This document shows, in pieces, positions 28,965 through 38,363 of a stretch of DNA of 64,000 nucleotides. A program made the translations under genes and the position numbers. Position 1 is the stretch's first letter. Each line of letters opens with the position of its first letter. Under the pieces are notes generated by a model. That model saw nothing but the letters and a program-made list of their open reading frames with translations. It ran no database searches and had not been told where the DNA came from. The stretch lies in contig NZ_JACHDS010000001.1 of NCBI RefSeq assembly GCF_014201195.1, positions 4,216,001 through 4,280,000 on the forward strand, written 5' to 3'. The DNA is from Nocardiopsis mwathae (lineage in GTDB: Bacteria > Actinomycetota > Actinomycetes > Streptosporangiales > Streptosporangiaceae).

Positions 28965-28986
28965 ACCTACCGAACGTTCAGTTAGA
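28965..28986. promoter_or_regulatory. PaaR operator upstream of paaA
   Basis: The 22-mer (ACCTACCGAACGTTCAGTTA then GA) fits the corynebacterial PaaR consensus ACTNACCGNNCGNNCGGTNA then GT at most fixed positions, with a perfect ACCG-NN-CG left half. It lies 40 bp before the paaA start, where a TetR-type repressor would block transcription until phenylacetyl-CoA binds. Confidence 0.8.
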
Positions 28987-29071
28987 AAATACTGCGAAAG
29001 GGGAGGCGGGGTCAATGCCCCGCCTCCCCTCCGCTCTACCGCCTATTCGGCGATTCCCGCATCGGGCCCGC

Positions 29072-30754
29072 TCACGCGTGGCGGCGCGACTGCACGAAGT
29101 CGAACCGCCCCGAGACATAGCCGGGGTCGGTCAGCGACGAGGTGGCGGCCGGGTTGGCGCCGGAGCCGTGGTAGTCGCTGAACGCCGCGGACTGGTTGAC
29201 GAAGACCTGGCCGGTGAGGTTGGCGGACAGGTTCACCCCTGCTTCCAGCGCGGCCTTCTCCGCCGCCGCCAGCACGTCCTCACCGGTGGCGTACACGGCC
29301 GCGGTGAGCGCGCCCCGCTCGGCGATGGTCTCGCGCATCAGCCGCAGCGCCTCATCGGTGTCGGCCGTGGTGACCACGAACGAGATCGGCCCGAAGTGCT
29401 CGCGCCCGTAGACGTCGCGGCGGTCGGCGTCGAGCCGGACGATCACCGGCGTACGCACGGTCGCGTCGGCGAAGTCGGGGTGGGCGATGTCGGTGGACTC
29501 CAGCACGGTCTCGCCGAGCTTGCCCGCCTCCTCGATGCGGCGCAGCACACCGTCGTTGGCGATGGCGCCGAGGACGCCGGTGGCCCGCGCCGCGTCCCCG
29601 AGCAGCCGGGACACCGACGCCGCGAGGTCGGCACCCACCTGCTCGGCGCTCTTGTGGCCCTCGTCGGTCTCGATACCGCCTCCGGGCACGAAGATGTTCT
29701 GCGGGGTGGTGCACATCTGCCCGCTGTACAGCGACAGCGAGAACGCGATGTTGCCCAGCATCTGCTTGTAGGCGTCGGTGGAGTCGATGACGATCGCGTT
29801 GACGCCGGCCTTCTCCGTGCAGACGAACGTCTGTCGGGCGTTCTCCTCCAGCCAGTCGCCGAACTCGGTGGACCCGGTGAAGTCCACGATCTTCACCTCG
29901 GGGCGCAGCGCGAGCGTCGCCGCCAGCTTCTCGTCGGCGCGCTCCGCCGCCAGCAGCACGGTGTTCGGGTCGAGCCCGGCCTCGGCCAGCACCTCGCGGG
30001 CGACGGCCACGGTGATGGCCAGCGGGAGCACCGCGCGGGGATGTGGCTTGACGACGACCGGGTTGCCGGTGACCAGGCTGGCGAAGATACCGGGGTAGGA
30101 GTTCCAGGTCGGGAAGGTGTTGCAGCCGATCACCAGGGCGACGCCGCGCGGCACCACGTGGAACCGCTTGTCCATGACCAGCGGATCGCCCTTGCGCTGC
30201 GGCTTCTCCCAGCGTGCGGCGCCCGCGTAGCGGGTCATGGTGTCGTAGCCGTAGGCGACCGCCTCCAGCCCGCGGTCCTGGGCGTGCGGGCCGCCGGCCT
30301 GGAACGCCATGACGAACGCCTGCCCGCTGGTGTGCTGGACGGCGTGCGCCATCTCGAAGCTGCGCCGGTTGATCCGGTGCAGGATCTCCATGCAGACTCC
30401 GGCCCTGCCCTGCGGGCCCACGTCGCGCCAGGACGGCCGCGCGGCCTCGGCCGCGGCGATCAGGGCGTCGGCGTCGGCGTGCGGGTAGCCGACTCCCAGC
30501 GAGATGCCGTACGGGGAGCGCTCGGTGATGATGCGGTCGTCGCCCCCGGGCTGGTCGAGCGGAAAATCCTTGCCGAGGTAGCCCTCGAACGCCGCCTGTC
30601 CCTCGGGCGCGGCCTCGTCTCCGTACACCTTCGGGCTCGGTGACTCCGGGTGCGGTGTCCAGAAGTACCGGCCGTGGATGGCCGCGACCGCCTCCTGGAG
30701 GGTCGACTGGTGCCGCTCGAAGAGCGCTGCGGGGGCTGTGCCGTTGTCGGCCAC
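29072..30754 (-). CDS. paaN: PaaN-type aldehyde dehydrogenase of phenylacetate catabolism
   Basis: The 560-residue enzyme belongs to the ALDH superfamily. It has VPRGVALVIGCNTFPTWNSY, TGSTEFGDWLEENARQTFVC and the catalytic Cys in LYSGQMCTTPQNIFVPGG. The length and the start (FERHQSTLQEAVAAIHGRYF) match PaaN rather than PaaZ, which carries an extra hydratase domain. It is thought to oxidise the ring-cleavage semialdehyde in actinobacterial paa pathways. GGAG lies about 10 nt before the GTG at 30754. It is divergent from paaK across a PaaR-type operator. Confidence 0.92.
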   Translation of the reverse strand: MADNGTAPAALFERHQSTLQEAVAAIHGRYFWTPHPESPSPKVYGDEAAPEGQAAFEGYLGKDFPLDQPGGDDRIITERSPYGISLGVGYPHADADALIAAAEAARPSWRDVGPQGRAGVCMEILHRINRRSFEMAHAVQHTSGQAFVMAFQAGGPHAQDRGLEAVAYGYDTMTRYAGAARWEKPQRKGDPLVMDKRFHVVPRGVALVIGCNTFPTWNSYPGIFASLVTGNPVVVKPHPRAVLPLAITVAVAREVLAEAGLDPNTVLLAAERADEKLAATLALRPEVKIVDFTGSTEFGDWLEENARQTFVCTEKAGVNAIVIDSTDAYKQMLGNIAFSLSLYSGQMCTTPQNIFVPGGGIETDEGHKSAEQVGADLAASVSRLLGDAARATGVLGAIANDGVLRRIEEAGKLGETVLESTDIAHPDFADATVRTPVIVRLDADRRDVYGREHFGPISFVVTTADTDEALRLMRETIAERGALTAAVYATGEDVLAAAEKAALEAGVNLSANLTGQVFVNQSAAFSDYHGSGANPAATSSLTDPGYVSGRFDFVQSRRHA

Positions 30755-30832
30755 TGATCCGTACTCCCAACGCGTGCCTCGGGGAGCCACCTTGACAGCT
30801 CCCCTGCCGGTGGTGCTTGTCTATGAGGTATT

Positions 30833-30854
30833 ACTAACCGAACGTTCATTCAGC
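30833..30854. promoter_or_regulatory. PaaR operator between paaN and paaK
   Basis: The 22-mer begins ACTAACCGAACGTTCATTCA and its left half is a perfect match to ACTNACCGNNCG. It lies 79 bp before the paaN start and 103 bp before paaK, so one operator can serve both divergent units. The consensus is the one described for PaaR of Corynebacterium; binding here is inferred. Confidence 0.8.
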
Positions 30855-30956
30855 ACGCAAGGGTGGAAGTCGCGCCCGTGTGTCCGCTCCCCCCACCCCT
30901 CTCGGTCCGCCGCGATGCGGATCACCGCAGGCCACGACAGGAAAGGACGCCACGAG

Positions 30957-32321
30957 TTGACCGAGCACGACACCCGCCCCGCCCGCCCCGGCGCCGGTCT
31001 CGGACGCCCCCGGCGGCTCGGATCCGCCCCCGACCCCGACCTGCTCGACCCCATGGAACAGGTGTCCCGCGACATGCTGGAGGAGCACCAGCTCCACCGG
31101 CTCAAGCAGACCCTCCGGCACGCCTACGACCACCAGGACTTCTACCGGCGCAAGTGCGAGGCCGCCGGGGTCGCCCCCGAGGACCTGCGCGAGCTCGGCG
31201 ACCTCGCCCGCTTCCCGTTCACCACCAAGCAGGACCTGCGCGCCGCCTACCCGTTCGGCGCGTTCGCCGTCCCCATGGACCGGGTGGTGCGGGTGCACGC
31301 ATCCAGCGGCACGACCGGGCACTCCACCGTCGTCGGCTACACCCGCGGCGACATCGACATCTGGTCCGACCTCGTCGCCCGCTGTATCCGCGCCTCCGGC
31401 GGCCGCCCCGGCGACAAGGTCCACGTGGCCTACGGCTACGGCCTGTTCACCGGCGGACTGGGCGCCCACTACGGCGCGGAGCGGCTGGGCTGCGTGACCA
31501 TACCCGTCTCCGGCGGGCAGACCACCCGCCAGGTCCGGCTGATCCGCGACCTGCGCCCGCAGACCATCATGGTCACCCCCTCCTACCTGCTCACCATCGC
31601 CGACGAGTTCCGCGCCCAGGGCGTCGACCCGAGATCGACCTCGCTGCGGACCGCCATCCTCGGCGCCGAGCCGTGGACCGAGGACATGCGCGAGGAGATC
31701 GAGGAGACCTTCGACCTGCACGCCGTGGACATCTACGGGCTCTCGGAGGTCATGGGGCCGGGCGTGGCCAACGAGTGCGTGGAGACCAAGGACGGCTTGC
31801 ACGTCTTCGAGGACCACTTCCTGCCCGAGATCGTCGAACCCGTCGACGGCACCCCGCTCCCCGACGGCCGATCCGGCGAGCTCGTGTTCACCTCGCTCAC
31901 CAAGGAGGCGCTGCCGATCGTCCGCTACCGCACCCGCGACCTGTCGCGGCTGCTGCCCGGCACCGCCCGCCCGGCGTTCCGGCGGATGGCCAAGGTGACC
32001 GGCCGCAGCGACGACATGGTCGTCCTGCGCGGCGTCAACCTCTTCCCCGGCCAGGTCGAGGAGCAGGTGCTGCGCATCGGCGCGCTCGCCCCGCACTTCC
32101 AGCTGGTGCTGCGCCGCCCGCGGCGGCTCGACGAGCTGACGGTGCGCGTCGAGCACCGCCCCGAGGCGACCGCCGACGCGCGCGCCGCGGCGGGCGGCCT
32201 GCTCACCGCGGCCCTGCGCGAGCACATCGGTGTGGGCGCCGACGTCGAGGTGGTCGCCCCCGGAACGCTGGAGCGCTCCGTCGGCAAGATCCGCCGCATC
32301 GTCGACGAGCGCACCGGGTGA
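30957..32321 (+). CDS. paaK: Phenylacetate-CoA ligase
   Basis: The 454-residue adenylate-forming enzyme carries the P-loop HASSGTTGHSTVVGYT, the adenine motif VDIYGLSEVMGPG and the C-terminal SDDMVVLRGVNLFPGQVEEQ. It makes phenylacetyl-CoA from phenylacetate, CoA and ATP, the first step of the pathway. A TTG start (LTEHDTRP) with GAAAGGA nine bases before is preferred; an in-frame ATG at 30915 has no ribosome site. The PaaR-like gene follows 49 bp downstream, probably in the same transcript. Confidence 0.95.
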   Translation: MTEHDTRPARPGAGLGRPRRLGSAPDPDLLDPMEQVSRDMLEEHQLHRLKQTLRHAYDHQDFYRRKCEAAGVAPEDLRELGDLARFPFTTKQDLRAAYPFGAFAVPMDRVVRVHASSGTTGHSTVVGYTRGDIDIWSDLVARCIRASGGRPGDKVHVAYGYGLFTGGLGAHYGAERLGCVTIPVSGGQTTRQVRLIRDLRPQTIMVTPSYLLTIADEFRAQGVDPRSTSLRTAILGAEPWTEDMREEIEETFDLHAVDIYGLSEVMGPGVANECVETKDGLHVFEDHFLPEIVEPVDGTPLPDGRSGELVFTSLTKEALPIVRYRTRDLSRLLPGTARPAFRRMAKVTGRSDDMVVLRGVNLFPGQVEEQVLRIGALAPHFQLVLRRPRRLDELTVRVEHRPEATADARAAAGGLLTAALREHIGVGADVEVVAPGTLERSVGKIRRIVDERTG

Positions 32322-32370
32322 CCGGCCCCGGTGAAGGGCGGAACAGCGGGAGACGGGGAGACCGGAGGTT

Positions 32371-33084
32371 GTGGCCTTGCGCACCATTGATCCCGATGCC
32401 CGCGATGCGAGCGGCCCCGGGACACCGCCGACGGTAGATTCACCGTCTGTGTCCCCAACGTCCACACCAGGTCCGCCCGCCGCGACCGACGCACCGGCGG
32501 CGCGGCGCCGCGCCGGACGCCCCGGCCACGACGCCGAGTCGGTGCTGCGCGTCGCGGTGCGGGTCTTCAACGAGCGCGGGTACGACGGCACCAGCATGGA
32601 GGACCTCGCCCGTGCGCTCGGCGTGACCAAGTCCGCGATCTACCACCACTTCACCGGGAAGTCGGAGCTGCTGCGCCGGTCGCTGGACCACGCCCTGGAC
32701 GCCCTGTTCGCCGTCACCCGCGAACCGGAGGCGACCACCGGCCCGGCCATCGACCGGCTGGAGTACGTGGTGCGAGGCAGCGTGCACGTCCTCGTCGAGG
32801 AGCTGCCCCACGTCACCCTGCTGCTCCGCGTCCGCGGCAACACCGAGGTGGAGCGGCACGCGCTGGAGCGCCGCCGCGAGTTCGACCACTTCGTCGGCGG
32901 GCTCGTCCGCGAGGGCGTGGAGGCCGGCGACATCCGCCCCGACGTCGACCCCGCCCTGGCCGGCCGGCTGCTGTTCGGCATGGTCAACTCCATCGTCGAG
33001 TGGTACCGCCCCGGCAAGGGCCTCGACAGCCCGGACCTCGCCGACGCCCTGGCCACCGTCGCCTTCAACGGACTGCGCGCCTGA
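32371..33084 (+). CDS. paaR: TetR-family phenylacetate regulator
   Basis: The 237-residue protein has a TetR HTH (VRVFNERGYDGTSMEDLARA, GVTKSAIYHHFTGKSELL) after a Pro/Ser-rich N-terminal leader of about 40 residues. The C-terminal domain would bind phenylacetyl-CoA. Two PaaR-type operators in the cluster support this identity. The GTG at 32371 is annotated. A GTG at 32449, which has TAGATT eight bases upstream and could be leaderless, would remove 26 nonconserved residues and is a serious alternative. It follows paaK by 49 bp. Confidence 0.88.
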   Translation: MALRTIDPDARDASGPGTPPTVDSPSVSPTSTPGPPAATDAPAARRRAGRPGHDAESVLRVAVRVFNERGYDGTSMEDLARALGVTKSAIYHHFTGKSELLRRSLDHALDALFAVTREPEATTGPAIDRLEYVVRGSVHVLVEELPHVTLLLRVRGNTEVERHALERRREFDHFVGGLVREGVEAGDIRPDVDPALAGRLLFGMVNSIVEWYRPGKGLDSPDLADALATVAFNGLRA

Positions 33085-33261
33085 CCGCCCTTCCGTTCCG
33101 GCCGCCCCCGCCCTTACCGTCGGTACCACCGATGATCTCGGGAGGAATCGACAGGAGGTGTGGAACGACGTGTCTTCCGGGGGACATCCCACCGTCCCGG
33201 TAACCGGGCGACTACTGTGTTCTGCGTGCTCGGCCGACGGCGGAATGAGGGAGTGGCGCCC

Positions 33262-35610
33262 ATGGCACTGCGCGGGCGGCGGACACGTGCGCTGAAGGAC
33301 GTCCCGGGCGCCGTCACCCGGCCGGCGGCCCGCGTCTCGGTTCGGCTGCGCGCCGCCTTCGCCGTCCTCGCGGCGCTGGCGCTGGCCGCCGCTCTGGCCC
33401 CCGCCGCGCACGCCGCCGCCCGGCCCGGACCCGCCGCAGCGGCCGAGCAGGCGGTCGACGGTCCCGTGGTGGTCGTCGGCGTCCCCGGGCTGATGTGGGA
33501 GGAGATCGACCCCGAGACGATGCCGCGGCTGTGGGCTCTCGCCCAGGACAGCGCCATCGGCGACATGTCGATCCGCACCGCGACCTCCCGCACCTGCCCG
33601 GTCGACGGCTGGCTGACGCTGTCCGCCGGACAGCGCGCGTTCAGCCAGCGCCAGCAGTACTTCATCTGCGAGCTTCCGGTCGCCCCCGAGCGCGACGGGC
33701 GCGGCGCGGTCTTCCCCGACTACGAGGACTTCGTCGAGGAGAACGCGGCCTCCGCATACGGCGCCAGGGTCGGCGCCCTCGGCGGGGCGGTGCGCGAGGC
33801 CGGGGGCACCACGCTGGCCGTGGGGGCGGGGGCGGCGCTGGCCGCCGCCGACCACGACGGCCGCGTCGATACCTACGTCAGCGGCGTCGGCGGGTTGCGC
33901 CAGGAGGACCTGGACGCGGCGACACTGGCCGTCATCGACCTCGACGGCCTCGCCGACCTCTACCTCGAACCGCCGGTCGACCCCGACGCCGAGGTCGACG
34001 AGGAGGTGGACGGCCCCGACGCCGAGGACGAGCCGGAGCCCGACCCGATCCAGCACGAGCACCGGCTGGAGGCGCTGGCCGCGATCGACGACGAGCTCGG
34101 CCGCGTACTGGACGTCCTGCCCGACGACGCCACGCTGATGGTGGCGGGTGTGTCGGTGGAGGCCGGCGAGTCCAACCTCAATGCGGCGCTGCTGCACGGC
34201 CCGGGGCCGGGCGGCACGCGATTCGACGGCGGGTTTCTGACCTCCGACTCCACCCGCCGCGACGGGCTGGTGACACTGACCGACGCCACCGCCACCGTGG
34301 TGAGCAGCATGGGCCTGCCCACCTCGGGCATGGTGGGCCGGGTGTGGAAGCAGGGCGAACGTCCCGGCGACTTCGCCACCGCGGTCGGCGACCTCGCCGA
34401 CCTCAACACCGCCGCCAAGGTGGTGGGGTCGCTGACCGCCGGGTTCTTCGCGTTCTTCGTCGCCCTGCAGCTGCTCATCTACGCCGCGGCCGCCTACGCG
34501 CTGCACCGCTACAGCGACCGGGACCGCAAGAAGCGCGACCTGGTGCTGTCGGTGACCCGTGTGGTCGCGCTCGGCGGTGCGGCGTTCCCGGTCTCCAGCT
34601 ACCTGTCGAACCTGATCCCGTGGTGGTCGTCGGACGCGCCGCAGCTGGCCCTGATCGGGTGTGTGCTGCTCACCGACGCCGTCGTGGTCGCGCTCGCCAT
34701 GGCCGGGCCGTGGCGGCGCGGCATCCTGGGACCGATGACCGTGGTCGCGGGCATCACCACGGCCGTCCTGTTCATCGACATGCTGACCGGTGCCAACCTG
34801 CAGCTGAACTCGCCCACGGGCTACACGCCCATCGTGGCCGGGCGGTTCTACGGGCTGGGCAACATCGCGTTCGCCACCTTCGCCACCGGCATGCTGATGG
34901 CCGTGGCGGGGGTCGCCCACTACCTGATCCGCCGCGGCCATCGGACGGCGGCCGTGGCGACGGCGGCGGTCGTGGGCACGGCCACGATCTTCGTGATCGG
35001 GTGGCCGGGGCTGGGGACCGACTTCGGCGGGGTCATCGCGATCATCCCGGGGCTGGCGGTCACCGTGCTGATGATCTCCGGACGCCGGGTGACCTGGCGG
35101 TGGTCGCTGGGCATCGCGGCGACGGCCGTGGGCGTGATCGGGCTGATGGCCTACCTCGACTTCCTGCGCCCGCCCAGCGAGCGCAGCCACTTCGGGCTGT
35201 TCTTCAGCCAGCTTCTGGGCGGTGAGGCGGCCACGGTGATCAGCCGCAAGCTCGCGGCGATGCTCGGGTCGCTGGGCAACTGGCAGCTCACCCTGCTCTC
35301 GGCGTGCGCGCTGCTGTTCCTGTTCGCGGTGCTCAACAAGCCCACCGACTGGCGGATGGGGGCGCTTCAGCGCGCCTACGAGTACGCTCCCACCCTCCGG
35401 GCGGGCCTCACCGGCTCGCTGGTGACCGCGCTCGTCGGCTTCGCCGTCAACGACTCCGGCATCGCCATCCCGGCCCTCGCCCTGACGGTGGCCGTCCCGC
35501 TGACCCTGTCGGCGTGCACGTGGGTCCTGCAGCAGGAGGGCCCCCTGGAACGAGACGGCGTGCGCGGAGGGGATGATTCCGGTCGTTCCGAGGCCCGGAC
35601 GCCGCTATGA
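33262..35610 (+). CDS. Large exported-domain membrane protein, alkaline-phosphatase-fold candidate
   Basis: The 782-residue protein has a signal-like helix (about residues 25-45), an extracytoplasmic domain of about 340 residues and then roughly ten transmembrane helices. The external domain opens with VVVVGVPGLMWEEIDPETMP and contains ATSRTCPVDGWLTLSAGQRA and DATLMVAGVSVEA. This order resembles predicted phosphodiesterase/alkaline-phosphatase-like domains, but the metal ligands are not clear. An Asp/Glu/Pro-rich stretch (residues 235-275) interrupts it. The ATG at 33262 is chosen; a GTG at 33253 is possible. Its stop overlaps the tauD-like stop by 6 bp. Function unknown; an envelope or cell-wall role is possible. 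Confidence 0.75.
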   Translation: MALRGRRTRALKDVPGAVTRPAARVSVRLRAAFAVLAALALAAALAPAAHAAARPGPAAAAEQAVDGPVVVVGVPGLMWEEIDPETMPRLWALAQDSAIGDMSIRTATSRTCPVDGWLTLSAGQRAFSQRQQYFICELPVAPERDGRGAVFPDYEDFVEENAASAYGARVGALGGAVREAGGTTLAVGAGAALAAADHDGRVDTYVSGVGGLRQEDLDAATLAVIDLDGLADLYLEPPVDPDAEVDEEVDGPDAEDEPEPDPIQHEHRLEALAAIDDELGRVLDVLPDDATLMVAGVSVEAGESNLNAALLHGPGPGGTRFDGGFLTSDSTRRDGLVTLTDATATVVSSMGLPTSGMVGRVWKQGERPGDFATAVGDLADLNTAAKVVGSLTAGFFAFFVALQLLIYAAAAYALHRYSDRDRKKRDLVLSVTRVVALGGAAFPVSSYLSNLIPWWSSDAPQLALIGCVLLTDAVVVALAMAGPWRRGILGPMTVVAGITTAVLFIDMLTGANLQLNSPTGYTPIVAGRFYGLGNIAFATFATGMLMAVAGVAHYLIRRGHRTAAVATAAVVGTATIFVIGWPGLGTDFGGVIAIIPGLAVTVLMISGRRVTWRWSLGIAATAVGVIGLMAYLDFLRPPSERSHFGLFFSQLLGGEAATVISRKLAAMLGSLGNWQLTLLSACALLFLFAVLNKPTDWRMGALQRAYEYAPTLRAGLTGSLVTALVGFAVNDSGIAIPALALTVAVPLTLSACTWVLQQEGPLERDGVRGGDDSGRSEARTPL

Positions 35611-36474
35611 CGCGGCCGGGGTCGGAGCGGTGTCCCGGTCCGTGAACCCCCAGGGGAAGTCGACGGTGACCCGGTGCATCTCGCGTCGCTCGGTGTAGTC
35701 GGGCACCGCGTAGTGCTGGACCGCGCGGTTGTCCCAGAAGGCCATGGTGCCCGCTTCCCACCGCAGGCGGACCTGGAACTCCGGGTGGCGCACCTGGTCG
35801 CACAGGAGCGGGAGCAGCGCCTCGTTCTCCCAGGGGGTGAGCCCCTTCAGGCGGGTGACCGAGCTGCGGTTGACGTAGAGCAGGCGGCGCCCGGTCTCGG
35901 GGTGGACGCGCACCACCGGGTGTTCGACGGGCGGCCAGTCGCGGCGAAGCCGCTCCAGGTCGAGCGCGTGGCCCTTGGCGATCGCCTTGGTCGCGCCCGG
36001 CACGATGTCGTGGACCCCGACGAGGGCGCCGGCCAGCTCCCGGATCTGCGGGGAGAGGTCGTCGTAGGCGGCGCATGAGCTGGCCCACAGCGTGTCGCCG
36101 CCGACCGCGGGCAGCTTGACGGCCCTCAGGAGCGAGCCCATCGGCGGGTGCGGCATGAACGTGTTGTCGGCGTGCCAGTTGTCGCCGCCCTCGCCCTTGG
36201 GGCTGGTCTGGTCGAGCACGTGGATGGCGTCGGCGACCGGGTCGCCGGTGTCCTTGCGGGCCTTGAGCGGCGGTGCGCTGAGCGTGCCGAAGCGCAGCGC
36301 GAAGCGGAGGTGTTCCTCGTCGGTGATGTGCTGCTCGCGGAAGAACAGCACACCGTGGTCGAGGAGGCCCTGGTAGACGGTGTCGACCTCGGTATCGCAG
36401 AGTTCCTTGCGGAGGTCGAGCCCGGTGACGTACGCGCCGATCCGCGCCGTGGCTTTCTCGAACTCGATGGCCAT
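35605..36474 (-). CDS. TauD/TfdA-type alpha-ketoglutarate dioxygenase
   Basis: The 289-residue enzyme has the iron ligands H101 and D103 (DNWHADNTF) and H254 (RAVQHYAV), plus R268 (REMHRVTV) for 2-oxoglutarate. This is the taurine dioxygenase pattern; similar enzymes also act on alkylsulfates and 2,4-D. GGAGGTGTCC precedes the ATG at 36474. No sulfonate transporter or sulfate genes are near, so the substrate cannot be deduced. A perfect palindrome lies 16 bp before the start. Confidence 0.9.
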   Translation of the reverse strand: MAIEFEKATARIGAYVTGLDLRKELCDTEVDTVYQGLLDHGVLFFREQHITDEEHLRFALRFGTLSAPPLKARKDTGDPVADAIHVLDQTSPKGEGGDNWHADNTFMPHPPMGSLLRAVKLPAVGGDTLWASSCAAYDDLSPQIRELAGALVGVHDIVPGATKAIAKGHALDLERLRRDWPPVEHPVVRVHPETGRRLLYVNRSSVTRLKGLTPWENEALLPLLCDQVRHPEFQVRLRWEAGTMAFWDNRAVQHYAVPDYTERREMHRVTVDFPWGFTDRDTAPTPAAS

Positions 36475-36855
36475 GGACACCTCCTGAAGCAAGCAGTTGC
36501 TTGGTTGAATCGAGCGTAGCACCGCGCCCGGCGACCGCACCGCGACGCATCCGCACCGAGGTGACCAACGCCATGCCCGGGGACACACTCACGCGTCGCC
36601 CACATCACGAAACGGCCACGACCATATGGTATGGTCCGGGACGGATGCTTGTTCTAAGCGTCTTAGGACCGAGCCGGCGCACATCCGCTCCACGCGGACC
36701 GCACGTAAGGACGACCAGGCCGCAGCCACCCGCATTTCTCGCCTGGCACCCCGAGCCGACGTCGGAATCGGTAGTCGTCGCAGCCGGATCCGGACGACGG
36801 ACCACCACACGAATGCCGGACACTCCGCCGTGTCGGCATGAGGGGTAGCACACCG
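36475..36855. other. Intergenic region between tauD-like and STAS genes
   Basis: No gene is seen in these 381 bases. They hold the CAAGCA-GT-TGCTTG palindrome near the tauD-like start and, at 36654-36666, a second inverted repeat CTAAG-CGT-CTTAG, about 190 bp before the STAS start. Both may be regulatory. Confidence 0.5.
36490..36503. promoter_or_regulatory. Perfect palindrome upstream of the tauD-like gene
   Basis: CAAGCAGTTGCTTG is a perfect inverted repeat with a 2-bp centre, starting 16 bp from the ATG. Its position over the promoter or leader suggests an operator. Confidence 0.4.
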
Positions 36856-37362
36856 ATGACACAGCAGTTCAGCCGCAGCGGCGTGCCCGCGTACGCGACG
36901 ACCCGCGTCTTCGCCGCACGCCCGAGGACCGAGAGCCTGCGGCCCGCGGCCCTGCCCGATCTGCCGACGGTGCCGCCGCTTCACCCCGGAGCCAACGACA
37001 TGCCCGCGCTCACCATCACCACCCGCAACCACGACGACGGCCTGGTCATCACACTCGACGGCGAGATCGACATGGCCACCGAAGAGCAGTTCCACCAGGC
37101 GGTCCTGGACTCCGTGGGCACCCGCCCCTACAGCAGGGTGGTCCTGGACTGCGCCCGGCTCGGCTTCATCGACTCCAGCGGACTGCGCGTGCTGATCCAG
37201 TCGCACAAGATCGCCAAGGAGCACTACACCGGCGTGTTCATCGCCGCGCCGACCGACAGGGTCGCCCGCCTGCTGCACGTCACCCGGATCAACACGCGCA
37301 TCCCCGTGTTCCCGACGGTCGACGCCGCACTCGCGGCCCCGCTGGAGAGCCCCACCCTCTGA
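36856..37362 (+). CDS. STAS-domain anti-sigma factor antagonist
   Basis: The 168-residue protein has a STAS domain in its last 115 residues (NHDDGLVITLDGEIDMATEE, VVLDCARLGFIDSSGLRVLIQ). The DSSGL loop contains the serine that a partner-switching kinase would phosphorylate. The first 48 residues are nonconserved, and an internal ATG at 37000 with GGAG 9 nt before it is an alternative start. No anti-sigma kinase is adjacent. It should act in the cytosol on a regulator elsewhere. Confidence 0.85.
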   Translation: MTQQFSRSGVPAYATTRVFAARPRTESLRPAALPDLPTVPPLHPGANDMPALTITTRNHDDGLVITLDGEIDMATEEQFHQAVLDSVGTRPYSRVVLDCARLGFIDSSGLRVLIQSHKIAKEHYTGVFIAAPTDRVARLLHVTRINTRIPVFPTVDAALAAPLESPTL

Positions 37363-37466
37363 CACCCCGTCCGCCCGCTGCACCGGCCTCGGAGGCAGTG
37401 CGGCGACGATCGCCCGTGGGGCCCGGCGCCTCCGGGTTCGACCGAGAAGGCGCGGGGGGCGGGCGC

Positions 37467-38237
37467 TCAGAACATCAGGAGCCACACGCCCGCGCCCAGC
37501 GCCGCCACGTTGACGAGGCCGAACACGAACACCCAGGCGGTTCCGGGGACACCGGTCAGCCGGTCGAGCTGGTCGGCGTCGGACTGGGGCGTGGGCTGGG
37601 CCCGGCGCTGCGACTGCAGCTCGAACACCGGCCGCACCCCGGCGACCAGTAGGAACCAGGTGAAGAAGTAGGCGAACGCCGCCTGCACCTCGGCAGGGGT
37701 GAACCAGGAGACGCCGAAGATCACCAGCCCGGTGCCGACCACCGAGATCACGCCGTAGATGTTGCGGATGAGCAGCAGCATGGCGAGCAGCAGCAGGATG
37801 CTGATCCACAGCAGCGCGGTGATCCGGTTGCCGACCAGCATCAGGATGCCCAGCAGGCCGACGATCGACGGAGCGATGTAGCCGGCCAGGACGGTGAGGA
37901 CCATTCCCAGGCCGTCGGGCCGCCCACGGGTGACCGTGACGCCGGAGGTGTCGGAGTGCAACCGGATACCGGAGAGCTGGCGGCCGCAGAGCAGCGCGAC
38001 GATGGCGTGCCCGCCCTCGTGCACGATCGTCACCACGTTGCGCGCCAGGCGCCACGGTCCGCGTGTCAGGACCACCAGGAGGGCGACCGCCCCGGCCGCG
38101 ATGATGATCCACTGCGGAGGCGGCGTCTGGATGAGGAAGACCTCCTGCACGACATCGCCGAGCGTCGTCGCCTCTATCGGGAGCGCCGTGGCGGCGAGGG
38201 GGTCCGCTCCGGCGTTCCCGATCGAAATTCCTGCCAT
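37467..38237 (-). CDS. M50-type membrane metalloprotease-like protein
   Basis: The 256-residue protein has about seven helices and the zinc motif HEGGH (73-77) at the end of a helix, followed by the hydrophobic HAIVALLCGRQLSGIRL region. That is the M50B (SpoIVFB/site-2-like) HExxH arrangement. A second metal-binding Asp later in the protein is not clear, so activity is unproven. It may be an intramembrane protease for a membrane-bound regulator. The ATG at 38237 follows GGGAG. Confidence 0.75.
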   Translation of the reverse strand: MAGISIGNAGADPLAATALPIEATTLGDVVQEVFLIQTPPPQWIIIAAGAVALLVVLTRGPWRLARNVVTIVHEGGHAIVALLCGRQLSGIRLHSDTSGVTVTRGRPDGLGMVLTVLAGYIAPSIVGLLGILMLVGNRITALLWISILLLLAMLLLIRNIYGVISVVGTGLVIFGVSWFTPAEVQAAFAYFFTWFLLVAGVRPVFELQSQRRAQPTPQSDADQLDRLTGVPGTAWVFVFGLVNVAALGAGVWLLMF

Positions 38238-38363
38238 CGGCCCCGCTCTCCCGATTCCAGTCCCAGGTGATCTCACACGCGCTAGGCGCACTGTAGGACA
38301 TCCGGGACAGTGGTCGGCTCGAAAACCGGGACGATTCCCGACGCGGCCGACGCGGCGGCCACA

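Noticed and set aside
28904-30643. 579-codon plus-strand frame opposite paaN
   Set aside because: Antisense to a clear ALDH-family gene; no motif.
32440-35190. 916-codon open frame on the minus strand
   Set aside because: It is antisense to paaR and the large membrane protein, and shows no conserved motif.
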